Assembly: GCA_001936135.1 (NCBI GenBank)
Contig: CP012811.1
Coordinates: 1,612,001-1,676,000 of the forward strand
Length of the DNA stretch: 64,000 nucleotides
Source: Saccharomycopsis fibuligera x Saccharomycopsis cf. fibuligera
Lineage: Eukaryota; Ascomycota; Saccharomycetes; Ascoideales; Saccharomycopsidaceae
Direction of reading: 5' to 3'
Shown: in pieces, positions 1 to 11,730 of the stretch
How the letters are laid out: the number at the start of each line of letters is the position of its first letter
Numbering within the stretch: the first letter of the stretch is position 1
Program-made: the position numbers and the translations under genes
The notes under the pieces: generated by a model
The model's input: the letters and a program-made list of their open reading frames with translations, nothing else
Databases searched by the model: none
Told to the model about the DNA's origin: nothing

Positions 1-1163
1 ACAACAGCGATAGCAACAGTGATAAGAATAACTTCAAGGGCCAGATATGGAAAAATGGCTACTTGAGTCACGAAGGTAGCAGCAGCAACACCAACAGTGA
101 CGATAGTTACGTGGTGGTGGTTGACAAAAATTCAAAGCAATTGACTTTAAAAAATAGCGCCAAACAGCCAGGAGCTGGTCCTTTTAGTATTTCCAATAAT
201 GCGTTGAAATTGGAGAGATCGCAGAGTTTTGTCGCATGCAAAGAGAAAAATGATGATTATTTTGGTATCTACACAAATGGCTACGATTGTGCCAATGGTA
301 AGAAATATAATATTAATTTGAGAACTAATTTGGTGGGAAGTATTGACACTTTGGAGAGCTATGAGCCGAGTGAAACCGAGAGCTCACAATTCAATGCTGC
401 TAGCTATACCACAAGTAGTAGCAGTACTACTCATTCATCTTCAGCATCATCTTCGGCACTATCTTCATCATCATCAGCATCATCTTCGTCTTCAAGTTCA
501 TTTTCAGCACCATCTTCATCCTCTTCCAAAACATTCAGCTCGTCTTCCAGCACAACTTCCAAGTTTTCAAGCTCATCTAGTGCTAGCTCCGAGGAAACTG
601 TTAAAGGTTCATCCAGCTCATCTGAAGAACCTTCTTCATTTTCCAGCTCTCGCGCCCAAAGCAGTACTGTCACTAGTGTTTCTGCAAGTACCACCGCTGA
701 GAACACTTCAATATTAACCTTAAGCTTAACTTCAACTTCTGCTACATCGTTTTCTGGTTCCGTTGCCTCATCTACTGCAATTTCAAGCACAACTACAATT
801 GAAGGTTTAAGTGAAATGATCTCCGCTACCCAACCAATCCCAACACCATCAGCCACTTCAGCTTCTTCATTAGGCGAAGATGCCGACGTTTCATCATCCA
901 CACCATCAGCACCATCAGCATTATCATCATTATCAGAAGCGTCTAGTTCTCCATCAATTTACCAGTCCACCTTGTTTTCCATATCAGTGGATAGCTCCGA
1001 TGATTATACTTCCAGCGTCGCTATTGCCACTACTTTCTTCGCTGGTGCTTCTACCCCAAGAGTACCGATGATTGCAGTTGCTAGACATGGTAGTGCTTTG
1101 GGATTGTTGAGCTCCGTTTTTGTTGGTGTCTTTGGCAGCTTGTTGGTATTGTTGCTTGCTTAA
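1..1163 (+). CDS. GPI-anchored Ser/Thr-rich cell-wall protein, 5' end missing
   Basis: The reading frame (codons begin at base 3) is open from the window edge to a TAA at 1161-1163, giving 386 visible residues, so the start and signal peptide lie outside. The first ~100 residues contain two short modules of the form GYLS...YVVVVDKNSKQLTL and PFSISNNALKLE...FVACK, a pattern I associate with Cwp1- and Pga30/31-type wall proteins. Residues ~115-330 are almost entirely Ser, Thr and Ala, expected to be heavily O-mannosylated. The last ~20 residues are hydrophobic (GLLSSVFVGVFGSLLVLLLA) after a small-residue stretch, as in a GPI attachment signal. Role inferred: covalently bound wall mannoprotein. 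The class is well supported; orthology to one named gene is not. Confidence 0.75.
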   Translation, partial: NSDSNSDKNNFKGQIWKNGYLSHEGSSSNTNSDDSYVVVVDKNSKQLTLKNSAKQPGAGPFSISNNALKLERSQSFVACKEKNDDYFGIYTNGYDCANGKKYNINLRTNLVGSIDTLESYEPSETESSQFNAASYTTSSSSTTHSSSASSSALSSSSSASSSSSSSFSAPSSSSSKTFSSSSSTTSKFSSSSSASSEETVKGSSSSSEEPSSFSSSRAQSSTVTSVSASTTAENTSILTLSLTSTSATSFSGSVASSTAISSTTTIEGLSEMISATQPIPTPSATSASSLGEDADVSSSTPSAPSALSSLSEASSSPSIYQSTLFSISVDSSDDYTSSVAIATTFFAGASTPRVPMIAVARHGSALGLLSSVFVGVFGSLLVLLLA

Positions 1164-4100
1164 GAAGCCGGTATTCATCAAATATAATACCTTTTTTGTC
1201 TCTTTTTTACCATCTCATAGAAGAAGCATGCTCAAAGGAGCGCTCTTTTTTATTTCGCATGTATCCTTTACGGATACTTTGTCAGCATTATTTAGGCATT
1301 ACAATTTCTTTTAAAGCTATTGTTTATTTTCCCCTCCCCATTTGGGTTTCTATAGCATATCATTTCTATTTCTGTTAGGTGTATCTTATTTGATGTTCAA
1401 TTATTCTTTTGCCTATCTTTTCATTATTTTTTTTTTTTTTTTTTTTTTTTTCATTTTTTCATTTTCATTCTTCTTTCTTTGTCTAGCTTAATTTTCTCTG
1501 CTTTATCTCTTTTGCCCTTGAAGGCTTATTTATGAATTTATCTTGATGTTTGCATTGTTTTAATTTATTGTTTGCACTATTTTTACGCACTGACAAACTA
1601 CAAAGTAAAAAAATGTACTTTGTGTTCTTGAAACCCAAAAGCAAATGACTTGGAATCAACCAGCTGACAGGCAGAACCCTGAGCAAGTTAACAAAAAAAA
1701 AAAAAAAAAACCAACCTTACTGCAGTCGCAGTACGGTTTAGAACAATAAAAAGAAAAGAATCAATGCACAATCGTTTACCAGAAAACTGCTAAGGATACC
1801 GCAATAAGTGAATGCAATTAGCCACCTCAGGAACTTATGCTTGCGGTATATAAAAAAAAAGCCAATTTTGCCAAAATTTTGTCGAAACAACCAATCTACA
1901 GTTTATTCTATCCATGGATAAATGACTAAAGTTGGCACAGTCACCAAAGCTCGACTAAAGCTACTGCTGCAGTCACTACTTCTGGTGTATATAAAAAAAA
2001 AAAAAAATGGGTGGTAATAGAGTGAAAATGACCACAAAACCATATGGTTATCCAGCAAAAATTACTGGTAAAAATAATTTTCTTGCCGTTTAAGTTTAAG
2101 TTTTTTTTTAGCACTCTGCGCATTCTTGAAAATTCTGTGATACCGTAGTTCTAAAAATAGTTTTGAGAATAGATCGGCGGCTGGCATATTACATTGGAAA
2201 AAAAAATGCCACCACTACCCACACGAAACCTTAACCAATTAAGGTACCGCAAGACAGAAGTTCTTGTAATTGATCACGGCTAGACATTAGACACGAAGAA
2301 TTATTCACTCAATGATAGACTAACTGATTACTGGTGTTGGTAGTTAGGGTAGTGCCATTTTTTCGAGGACTAAATGCAGCCAGCAGTCAGTCAACTATCT
2401 GTTTTGTTTCAGTCACATTCCAAGATCAATTAAGGCAGTCTATAGTAGAATGATATTACACCGCACACTGAAATATATTCTGTCTAAAATCTTTTAGACA
2501 ATTTTTATTTTTGCTTCCTTGTAAACAGCAATTTTTTGTTCCTGAAAGGAATTTAGAAATGAGAGATGGAGAGCACCCCAGCAATCTAAGAAGTCAGCTC
2601 ATTGTAAGGGTATAAGACTAGTATTTGATATTTGTGAATATAACACTTTTGAAATGCAAATAATAATTAAAATTAAGGTTATTCCCATATATTTGGGTGA
2701 AAAATGCTGGTTTTCGTATATACTACAGCCCAATCCCAAACTTGAAGAAGCAATTTATATATACCTAGGCAAGCTGTTTGTCTAGCATTAATGTGATTGT
2801 TTGAATGTCATCGATAAACATGACTTTCTTTTTCTTTTTATTGTTGCTTTCTTTTTTATTAATAATCGTGAATTGTTTGAAGTTTTGAAGTTTTGTTGAT
2901 GTTGTTATTGTTTTTCAACGTTGCGGTTGTTTTGCAATTACCAACTACGGATAAAATCAAGGCCCTCTTTGGGGAATGCATAAACAAAACTTTTCTTTTT
3001 CTTTGCTGCTTTATTTTTTTTTTTTTCTCTTTTAATGAGAAGGAAATCTTTACAAATTCAATTTTCCCGACCCGATAAATCTAAATTTTTCCCGAGCGGC
3101 AAAAAAAAAAAAAAAAAAAAAAAGAGTCAAAATTGAGATCGGGGCGTCCCACGCGGGAAATTCAGAGTAAGGAAGGATATCAGGAGCTCTATACTACTGT
3201 TCCCGCAATCTTGTGTTCCGCTAAAGCCTATCAGTGGACCTCCTCTCCCTCCACTGTCCCGCCACTGTCCCGCCACTGTCCCGCCAATAAAACCGACACC
3301 AAAAATATCATCACATATGTTGATGTTGTCTGGACCTTAGTCAGGCAGCGAAACAGCCGCCCAGGCCCTAGAGGTCTATAGAGATTCAGCAGCGTTCAAA
3401 TTGTAGCATAGAAGTTCTTTACAACTCAATTTGAACATGCTCCACAGGGAAATCCTCGCTGGCTGTTAGAACCCAAAGTATAAGGTCAGCATTGCTTATC
3501 AGCAAACTGGCCAATTTCCATGGCCAGGTGAGTATCTATTATTGTTGTGTTACAATATTAGCTAATGTTTCTCGTATTCTTTGTCTGAGGCAACCGCAAA
3601 TTTGTTTTTTTACAATATTGTACTACTAATGTTTCATGATAATGAAAGGAATTTCTGCTGCGATGTATGTTGATGTCTTTGAGTTGGATAAACTGCACCT
3701 ACCGCTTGACAAACTGGAATTTTAAAGAATAGCAATCAGAAAGGTCACAATAAACATGATTGTCACGAAACTGCAACAGTTTTGTTGTTCCCAAAGTAAG
3801 AAATTCTCTTCCATAATAGGCATCAGGTAAAGTACAATCTACATATTCATATACAATAGCTGGACAACAGGACAGCAACTGATAGGATTAGTGTTGGAAA
3901 AATAGCTATTCACATTTATTTGGATCAAACGTGCGAAACATTGTGCGCTATTATAGAAAAACAATATCCTGTGAGCGGGACATACATTGTTGTTGTAAAA
4001 CAACCTAGTAGTTTGTGAGTTGCATTTGCAAAACGAGAGATAAAAAAAAAAAAGGATTGATGAAATGTTATGCTGCATAATTGTTTATTTACATTTTTTG

Positions 4101-5090
4101 TTTTATTGTTTTTGAATTTCCTATTTAGCGTAATTAAAAACACTGGGCTGCAAGCCAAAACTCATGAACCATGGTGATTTTTAACATGTAGCTCGCTGAC
4201 AATACAGCAGATGAATCAGAAACAAAAAAACAAAAAAAAAACAATGCTTTACGTCGACCATGATGATACCCAGTATGCCGTCCATTCGTAATACAAAAAA
4301 TTACCAAATGATGCTAATATCTTTATGTCAATCATGACTGCAGTAATGACAAAAGTGGGCTAGATCTACCCTGCCAAACGCTAAAATTCCTGAAAGTTGG
4401 CTTAGAAGCACAGATACGCAGACTGCTGTGTGCCTCGGAGCGGCTAATGCGTAGCGGCTAACTTTCCAGCCTCTCAACGCCTTGCAAGCTGTTTCCAAGC
4501 ATTTCTGCCAGCACCAAGCTTTTTAAGGTGAAGAATTTTTTCGGGTGGCGGAGCCAAGCGTTTCAGAATAATTAATTTCCGACTTAGGGAATTTTCTAAA
4601 TCTAGTTTACCTTAATATAGACAATTAAAAAAAAAAAAGAAATTTACTTGACATCGAATTAGGAATAACTCTATCAAAAATTTAGTATTATATTATTCTA
4701 TCTAGGAACTGAGCATAATTTCCCCCACCGAGAAACAAATTATTGACTGCAGCAATATATAAGTGAAATTCAAATGGGTGAAATATCCAAAGTAACAGTA
4801 GATAAGATTGGATATAAAACCATCGCGGAACACGATAAGGTTGTAGGTATTTCAAAAACGAAACAAGATAATTAAGCGAAGCAAAAGAACAATGAAAAAC
4901 AGAAGACAAAACAGTCACCGCGATCTATATTGTTTTAATTATTTAGAACGGGTGGAGCATTTTGCCCATTGTAGGCATTTTGATCTCCGATAAAGCGGAG
5001 AAACAAAGAAACCAATTAACGAATATCAAAAAAACATATCAATTATTAAAAGAAGAAACACGTTAGGGGATAACATTTAGTGAATCAAAC
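1164..5090. other. 3.9-kb gene-free region between two convergent genes
   Basis: No convincing coding sequence, tRNA or spliced gene was found here; the short open frames have no family signature. The stretch holds long homopolymers (T run near 1430-1451, A runs near 1690-1709 and 3101-3123), three perfect 11-bp tandem copies at 3251-3283 and scattered CTGCAG-type motifs. Both neighbours point inward, so this is 3' flank on both sides and no promoter is needed here. Such length between convergent genes is odd for a yeast and could hide a non-coding RNA, an origin or a centromere. Confidence 0.6.
3251..3283. repeat. 11-bp tandem repeat, three perfect copies
   Basis: The unit CCACTGTCCCG occurs three times head to tail (3251-3261, 3262-3272, 3273-3283), followed by a truncated CC. 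It is GC-rich against an AT-rich background. It is probably a minisatellite; no function is evident. Confidence 0.9.
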
Positions 5091-5438
5091 TTATAACAAG
5101 AAGACACCAGCGACACCAGCAAGAGCGGCACCAGCAGCAGCCAACTTGTTAGCACCACCAGTAGAGACAGATGGGGTGGTACCGTTAGAGGCAGAAGAGG
5201 TGGTGTTGGCAGCTTCAGTAGCGGTCAATGGGCAGTAAGTGGTGTATTGGGTGGTGACGGATTCAGAGGTGACAGTGACAACAGTGACACCGGTGGTGAC
5301 TGGAACTTCAGTACATTTGTTTTCAGAACAAGAAGTAACAGTGACAACAGTGGTGGAGACGTCGTCAACAGTGGTGGTGTTGTAAGAAGCAGCGGCAACA
5401 GCGGCCAAAGCGGAAGCGATGATGGTTTGAGCGAACAT
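5091..5438 (-). CDS. Small GPI-anchored cell-wall protein, Pga59-like
   Basis: A 115-residue protein with an N-terminal signal peptide ([18 protein letters not shown]), a compact Thr/Val-rich domain with three cysteines at 37, 42 and 69 ending in TTYCPL, a short Ser/Thr linker and a hydrophobic GPI signal (residues ~95-115, after GGANKL). It is paralogous to the protein at 9552-10007: the first ~73 residues align without gaps and all three cysteines coincide. The size and the [11 protein letters not shown] and TTYCPL motifs fit the Pga59/Pga62 wall proteins of CTG-clade yeasts. These are short, abundant, O-mannosylated proteins needed for wall integrity in Candida albicans. A TATA box lies 130 bp upstream. 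The start is the only ATG that gives a signal peptide. Confidence 0.85.
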   Translation of the reverse strand: MFAQTIIASALAAVAAASYNTTTVDDVSTTVVTVTSCSENKCTEVPVTTGVTVVTVTSESVTTQYTTYCPLTATEAANTTSSASNGTTPSVSTGGANKLAAAGAALAGVAGVFLL

Positions 5439-5567
5439 TTTAATAAGCGAGTGATGAGTTATTTGATAATAAAGCGAATGAATAACAATTGATTGTTGAT
5501 GTAAGAGAAGAAAGAAAAAAGATAAAACGAACTGAACTGTGGTGGAAAAAGCATGGACATTCGTAAT

Positions 5568-5575
5568 TATTTATA
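5568..5575 (-). promoter_or_regulatory. TATA box of the Pga59-like gene
   Basis: TATAAATA on the minus strand, about 130 bp before the start codon at 5438, the usual distance for a strongly expressed yeast wall-protein gene. Confidence 0.5.
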
Positions 5576-5862
5576 CAGAAAATCTTGAACATTTGCTTCT
5601 GACAAAAGCAGACTCGTCGCTTTCCCAAAGCAGCAAGCTCAGAAGCAGATAGCTGCACCCTAACGCCTCCAGGCGCGCAAAATGGGAGGACTCTGCACGG
5701 TTATATGCACAGATAAGCACTGACAGGCATAGGATTATGCAGTGCTGTTTGCGCAGTAAAAATAGCAGCGCGGCCACGGTGCTGAGTCGCGAAGCCAATA
5801 GCGTTTATTGTCAGTACCAACTGTTGTGCTCCGTACTGTACTTATCGATAAGCGGTGCTCTG

Positions 5863-5909
5863 GGATGGAATCTCTTGTAGCGATGAGATGGCGAGATGAT
5901 ATTCCATCC
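5863..5909. repeat. Inverted repeat, 9-bp perfect arms
   Basis: GGATGGAAT at 5863-5871 is mirrored by ATTCCATCC at 5901-5909 with 29 bp between. Inside the arms CTC and GAG could extend the pairing. It could be a spaced binding site for a dimeric regulator of the adjacent wall-protein gene (start at 5438), or a hairpin; the sequence alone does not decide. Confidence 0.6.
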
Positions 5910-8900
5910 AACTTGGGATGCGTGAACCAGCATTTGATATCTTGTGGTTTGTGATTTGTTTTCCGGCTGTTTTACCGTATATAAAATTATTGATTGGTCA
6001 CTCTCTCCTACACTGTACAACACCACCATTCGTATTAGTGATATAGATAACACTAGCACAGCTTGTCTTGCCCACTCGCGGCGTTTTGCCAATAACATTT
6101 CTTTTTTTTGCCAGTGGTCTTAGCGGTGTTTGATATTCGTTACAGACGTTGTTCACGTACTGCGGTGCTGCACTGCACGGTGATACACTACCGCGCCCGC
6201 TATTGTAGTGTCATATATGGCGTGAAACTGTGCTTCAGATGGCAAAGTTGGCCAGTAGAAAATGGCTTTTCAGCGCGAGATCAGTTACAGCTGGCGTTTG
6301 GCTGCTCGCAGGCAGGGGGCGGCTTGAAAGACCTTTTCGGCTTGAAGCCAAACTTCAATGAGCTGAGTTTTCTTCCACCAGGCGCACTGTAAAAGTTAAA
6401 AGCTGGTCAAGAAACACACCTTCTCTATGAATAATTGATGGAATTGTTTACGTTCCTTTTTTCTTTTTCTTTTTTGCTTTTTTTTTTCTTTTTTTTTCTT
6501 TTTTATGTTTGCTTTTGCATTGCTACATCTCAGGTCCGACGGCCAGGACTTAAACACAGCTTATCTAATTCATGCAAAAACTCGCGAGAGATCCATGATA
6601 GATCCCGTTGATCTGCTGGTCTGCTGGTTGCTTTTTTTATTCCACTACACACTAAGCCTTATTATTGGCCATGTAGCACCGGGCATGTGGATTATCCAGT
6701 ATCCATCGATAGATCCATCGCCTTTGTATTCTTTGTATTCTTTGTATAATGCTGTTGCCGCTGCTGTTTAGTGTTTCTCTTACAATTGTGTCTGCAAGTG
6801 TAATATAGCTGCGATGGCCGTCTGGCAGATATTCCCTCCATTTTACTATGCGCACCTCATCGTTTATCTCCAAAGCGGCGCTTGTCGCTGGCCAGCTCAG
6901 ATCTACTAGTCTTGAGATTTTTAGGGGGTGTGAGTGTGTTTCAGCATGGCTGAGGCACCTCTATAATAAGCCACGCATGCGGATATTTTGACGGAACGCA
7001 GCAGCGCACATCGTCTCCTATTAGAAAAGCTGCGGTAACCTGCTGTAGACTGCTTGTCTTTCATCGGTTACCAGTGAGGTAGGCGCATAGCTTAGCTTAC
7101 GCTACGTAGCCCATACCGTGAGCAGGCTAGCATGCCATTTGTAAGCTAGCAGAGTTCTGAAGCTCCTTGGACAATACAGATTTGCAATGCGACCGGTCGT
7201 CCTTGATTATAACCGTCCGCCAAGGTTGGTATTTCTTTGCCCAGTTGCAGTGTTAATGCTTGGAAAAAAAAAATCTAAGCTCAGGCACAACAATCAAAAC
7301 TAATTATAGAATATAACGAATTTTTTTCACTCCGAAACTTTGAGTTTTTCTTGTTTTTTTGTTTTCTAATGACTTTTTTTTTCGAATTTGGCCAGATGTC
7401 GGGCTTTCTGTTTGTGGCAAACGCAACCTGCCTCTTTGGTAGAGGCCGCTAACCTCTTGCAGCAACAGAGCGGCATTTCTCATGTCTTTCTGCTGTTGGC
7501 AAAGTTGGCGACAAAATGGCAGGTTGGCTGTTTTAAAAAAGCTGGAACTACATAATATAGGGGAAGGCCAACCAGTCAAACTACTTCAAGGCAGGAGATC
7601 CCCCTATAATTATAACCAAAGCACGCCATATCCGCAAAAGAGTCTTTGTTTTATTCCGCTAAATGCCATGAATTAAGTAACATTCCGTCCTAGCTCTTAG
7701 GCCAGTAAAAGTGACTGTTGCGCAAAGGCGTTATAGACTCCAGCGGGGGTTCTGGACATAGTTACCGCAAAGCTTATTGCTTTGCAATTATTGTGTCGGG
7801 GATACAGGTTAGGATGTTCGGGTTTCTCAAGATTTTCTATGCGGTGCCCGCAGGATTTGCTCTTGGTGGGGTCAACGTTGTCGCTGATGGATGGAGAATG
7901 CTCGTGAGAGAGTCACTATGTGACTTCTCGATCAAAAGCCCTTTACATAAACATAGAATTTGTACTGATACAAGATTGCCTTTCTGTGACCGGTCTTCAG
8001 GATCCAGCTTTCCTTGTAAACTGAGCTAGATGTTGGCAGCTCCACCACCCCCCCCCCCCCCATTTCAAATCTTTCTGTATACATTTATCTCAAATGGGCT
8101 AACATAGCAATAATTTTATTATGCCAGTATTTACAAAACCAAGTCTGCTTTTGTGACCATAGCTTTCTTGCTATATTCAGAGACATTATCCGCATGTCTA
8201 AAAAACACCAAAGCAGTTATTCTATTCATAGGGTATATTCTCACGCAATACGAATTCTCACTTTTTTGGCTGCCCGTAACTAATAATAGCAATCAATATG
8301 CGCAAAAATATGGTGCTACATTTTACCGCCGCGGCTGTTTTGTGTATTGCTCAAGGCAATACGGAGCTGATGTACTCCTATTTTGCTTAAAAAATAACGA
8401 GTTTTCGTTATCGTTAGTAATGATTATTATATCACATTCTACCACTTTGGTTTTGTTTTGGCTTCCTTTTAGGTTGTTTTGTTTTGATTTGCCTCGATTA
8501 GTTTGATGTATCCTTTTTTCACTCGTTGCGTTTTTCCTTTCTTTCTTTTTTTTTTATTTTTTTATTTTTTTATTTTTTTTTCATGGCAGAGAAAGAAAAA
8601 TAGGGGACGCCATAAAAGTTATTACAATAGCTTTTCAAGCTAATTATAGCTCACGTTGGACGGTTCGCTAAACTATAGCCAATCTTCTGCCGCTGCAGCT
8701 ATTCACTGACCATTTAGCCGCTCCCATGACAGAAGTAGAGCTCGTAGATCGATTACAAAAATTTCTGAAGTACACTACTCCCTGAGTCATAAAGCAACTT
8801 TGATAGTATACGTCATTCTATCAAATGACCCGATTTCATGGTTGTCGAAGCTGGTTCTCTGGCTACAGCTCAACATCGGGCCGACAAATGTGTCCCATCA

Positions 8901-9402
8901 TACAATTCCTTAGAAAATGCTAGAAAACCCCAATTAGGAACAATCCTAACTTGAAAAGGCAACCACATGCAGAAATAAGCGGGCACCTCGGCCCTTCTAA
9001 TTGTCCCACATCCTGGAATGCGGGTTTGAAAAATTTTTTTCCTTTTGTTTTCACGTGGCTGAATTTAGTAATTTTCCTTGACTTTTCCTGGATTTCTCCC
9101 CCAATACATCCATGCAGCGGAAAGCATCAACAAGCATGAAAGTACAGTATGTGACAGGGAAAATATTGTCTCTCACGCCCAATCAACCAATGTTGAAATC
9201 TGCTCAGTGGCCAACCTGCAGTAGCAAACCTTAAGAAAGCTGTTGAAGGATAAAAATAGAATACTTCACTAAAAGATACCGTCATCAGGGGTAAAATAAG
9301 CTTTGGAATTGCGCCGAGACAAACCACAGGAAAAATTTTCCATTCTCTACAGCGTTATTTCCCTTTCCTTTTTGTCTATTTTTGGATCTCGGTTTTGCAA
9401 AA

Positions 9403-9410
9403 TATAAAAG
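9403..9410 (+). promoter_or_regulatory. TATA box of the Pga62-like gene
   Basis: TATAAAAG lies 142 bp upstream of the ATG at 9552. It is followed by a pyrimidine-rich stretch and then an A/C-rich leader (9470-9550) without an upstream ATG, typical of highly expressed yeast genes. Confidence 0.6.
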
Positions 9411-9551
9411 AGACTATTTCCCTCTGGTTTTTATCACATCTCCATCTTGTCCTTTCTTTCCTTCATCATCAAACAAACAATAATACAAGTTTATCACAAC
9501 TTACTAGTTCTCACTACTACAACTCTTTACAACTTTCCCAAATAATCAAAA

Positions 9552-10007
9552 ATGTTCGCTAAAACCATTGTTGCTTCTGCTTTGGCCGCTGTTGCCGCTG
9601 CTTCTTACAACACCACCACTGTCGGTGATGTCCAAACCACCGTTCTCACCATCACTTCTTGTGCTGAAAAGAACTGTACCGCTGTCCCAGTCACCACTGG
9701 TGTCACCGTTGTCACTGTCACCTCTGAATCTGTTACCACTGAATACACCACTTACTGTCCATTGACTTCTGCTGCCCCAGCTCCATCTTCTGCTGCTCCA
9801 TCTTCTGCTGCTCCATCCTCTGCTGCTCCATCCTCTGCTGCTCCAAGCTCTGCTGCTCCATCTGTTGCTACCACTCCAGTCACTTCTGCTGCCCAAACTG
9901 CCAGCAATGCTACTTCTGCTGAACCATCTGTCTCTGTTGGTGGTGCTAACAAATTGGCTGCTGGTGTTGCCGCTATTGCTGGTGTTGCCGGTGCTTTGTT
10001 GTTGTAA
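9552..10007 (+). CDS. Small GPI-anchored cell-wall protein, Pga62-like
   Basis: A 151-residue protein built like its neighbour at 5091-5438: signal peptide (residues 1-18), a Thr/Val-rich domain with cysteines at 37, 42 and 69 ending TTYCPL, then a longer linker with about five SSAAP pentapeptides (residues 79-103) and a C-terminal GPI signal after GGANKL. Codon use is strongly biased (GCT, ACC, GTC, AAC), which suggests very high expression. The SSAAP array is the main length difference from the paralogue and is the kind of segment that varies between strains by repeat slippage. Role inferred from family: structural O-mannosylated wall protein of the Pga59/Pga62 group. Confidence 0.85.
   Translation: MFAKTIVASALAAVAAASYNTTTVGDVQTTVLTITSCAEKNCTAVPVTTGVTVVTVTSESVTTEYTTYCPLTSAAPAPSSAAPSSAAPSSAAPSSAAPSSAAPSVATTPVTSAAQTASNATSAEPSVSVGGANKLAAGVAAIAGVAGALLL
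9777..9860 (+). repeat. 15-bp coding minisatellite (SSAAP repeat)
   Basis: Near-identical 15-bp units coding for Ser-Ser-Ala-Ala-Pro follow one another inside the Pga62-like gene. Units differ mainly at third positions (TCT/TCC/AGC). Copy number is likely to vary. Confidence 0.8.
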
Positions 10008-11667
10008 GTGGCTTGATGCGTTTTCCAGTTATCTCAAGCTTCATGATGGCTATTTTCTTGCCCCTCTAAACTAGAATCCATCATGATTTGTGTTTCTACT
10101 AAATCTCATCATCTCCGCCATTTACGATAATAATGACCTACCTAATTCAAATTCACTCATGACAAGCTACTTTTTCGACTTGGCAGGTTCTTACTGAGTT
10201 TCTGCACAAATTTTTTACAATTTCCTTTTTGCATATTCGTTTTCTCTATGGTGTACATTAATTCTTGGTTCTATTATTACACAAACAAAAAGTTTATCTT
10301 TTTATCCATACCCTTTTCGGTTTTCTAGACTATCTAGAGTTGCATTGTTTTTTATCTTTCAGGTTCCCCTTTTAATTTTTAATTTCTTCACTCAATAATT
10401 TTATTAGACTCTTTTACTTTTGGTTCTTTTGCTTTTTCTACTCAATTTTATAGACTTTAGCTTGCTATGATGTTCAGAAACATAAAAGTTGTTTATTTTG
10501 CTGCAGTCAAAATTGACGAGTTTTTGGTTTCTGTTTCGTCGTTCTTCTATCGACTAATTATTCCGTCAAATTTAATGCTTAATTTTATTTGAAAACCAAT
10601 GTTGTAGGAAATCTTTTTTAATTTGGCAATTTCATTTCCAAAAAAAAAATTATGCATGCACGTTCTCGTTCCTCAGTATTACTAATGATAATAGATACAG
10701 TGAAAGCTTATCTTTATCTCGTAACTGGCTTCATAAATTTCACAATATTAATCTACAGTTGTTTAACCTAACTTTAAAAGAGCCTACCGCATTGAAAAAT
10801 TAGCTTCTGCGGAGCACTGTTGCACTGTTTGTTTTCTCTTCTATTATCTAAGGTTTTCCCGGGTTTGTGCGTTATCGACAATCGTTCCGTATAAGGAGAT
10901 AGAGCATATACAGTATTGACAATTGTTAAGCTGTACTTACAATCAACCCTCTTATCGGTTCTCTTTGATAATGGCGAATTAAAATATGTTATATCGTACA
11001 TGTATTATTGTTTCGTTGCCATATTTTATATACATTGCGCTAATATGTACAGACACAATGTCTGTCCTACAATAACCAAGAGCATAAATGCATTTACACA
11101 AGGACATCAGAAGACATTGTGGGTGCTATATCTGACCAGCTTTAAGGCAGTTTTGTAGGAAATTAATAATATTTTACTGAGTTTAAGTGCCAACTGGAGC
11201 TCAGTTTGACCTTTGGCTATTTGTTAAGCTTCGACAAAAGGAAAAAAGAAAATAGCGATAGTATTCTCTTTGTTCTTGCAGCAAGATGCATGAAATTGCT
11301 TCACCGGTTTTTTGAAGTTTTTCGATGTTTATGATAAAATACAATACGTAAACATGTCTAAACACAAAGTCCGAGTAGCTTGAATTTTGGGTATCAGGCA
11401 GATTGCAGACAACGTAGATGATTGTTGAGTGTATTTCTAGAACTATAATACATGGTTTTATTTCAAAAGAGAAGGAAAAAAGTTCATTCTAAATATAAAT
11501 GCTAAGATGCAAACAACAAACTGAAAATGAGCAGATTATCACAAAAGAAAAATAGAACAAGGAGTGTGCTGACTATAAAAATAAATAAATAAAAAGCTGA
11601 AAATAAGGTAACCTGTGTGGAAAAAACAAGAAAACTAAAAGACGTTAATCTTCATAAATACTATAAA

Positions 11668-11698
<31 letters not shown>

Positions 11699-11730
11699 TA
11701 AATAAAAATAAAAGTATGAAATAAAAAAAC
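10008..11730. other. 1.7-kb convergent intergenic region
   Basis: This lies between the 3' ends of the Pga62-like gene and TRS120. It is AT-rich with no supported gene. A run of about 28 A sits at 11671-11698, close to the TRS120 stop codon. T-rich blocks after 10200 probably belong to the 3' flank of the wall-protein gene. Confidence 0.6.

Larger units (their letters stand above)
5439..9551. other. 4.1-kb divergent upstream region shared by two wall-protein paralogues
   Basis: No credible gene was found between the two outward-facing Pga59/62-like genes. Core promoter elements lie at both ends (TATA boxes at 5568-5575 and 9403-9410). The interior contains T-rich tracts (6455-6505, 8540-8580), a run of 14 C at 8048-8061 and an interrupted inverted repeat at 5863-5909. 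The length is far greater than a core promoter needs. It may be a large regulatory region, or hold an unannotated RNA or a lost gene. Confidence 0.55.

Noticed and set aside
431-901. 156-codon acidic frame opposite the Ser-rich wall protein
   Set aside because: It is the reverse complement of TCA/TCT serine repeats, which gives Asp/Glu by default; the plus-strand gene has the signal structure.
3133-3381. 82-codon frame containing the 11-bp tandem repeat
   Set aside because: Its length is helped by the GC-rich repeat; the composition is not protein-like and the codon use is unlike real genes nearby.
9546-9896. Antisense frame with Trp/Ser/Arg repeats opposite the Pga62-like gene
   Set aside because: It mirrors the SSAAP repeat array and has no independent support.
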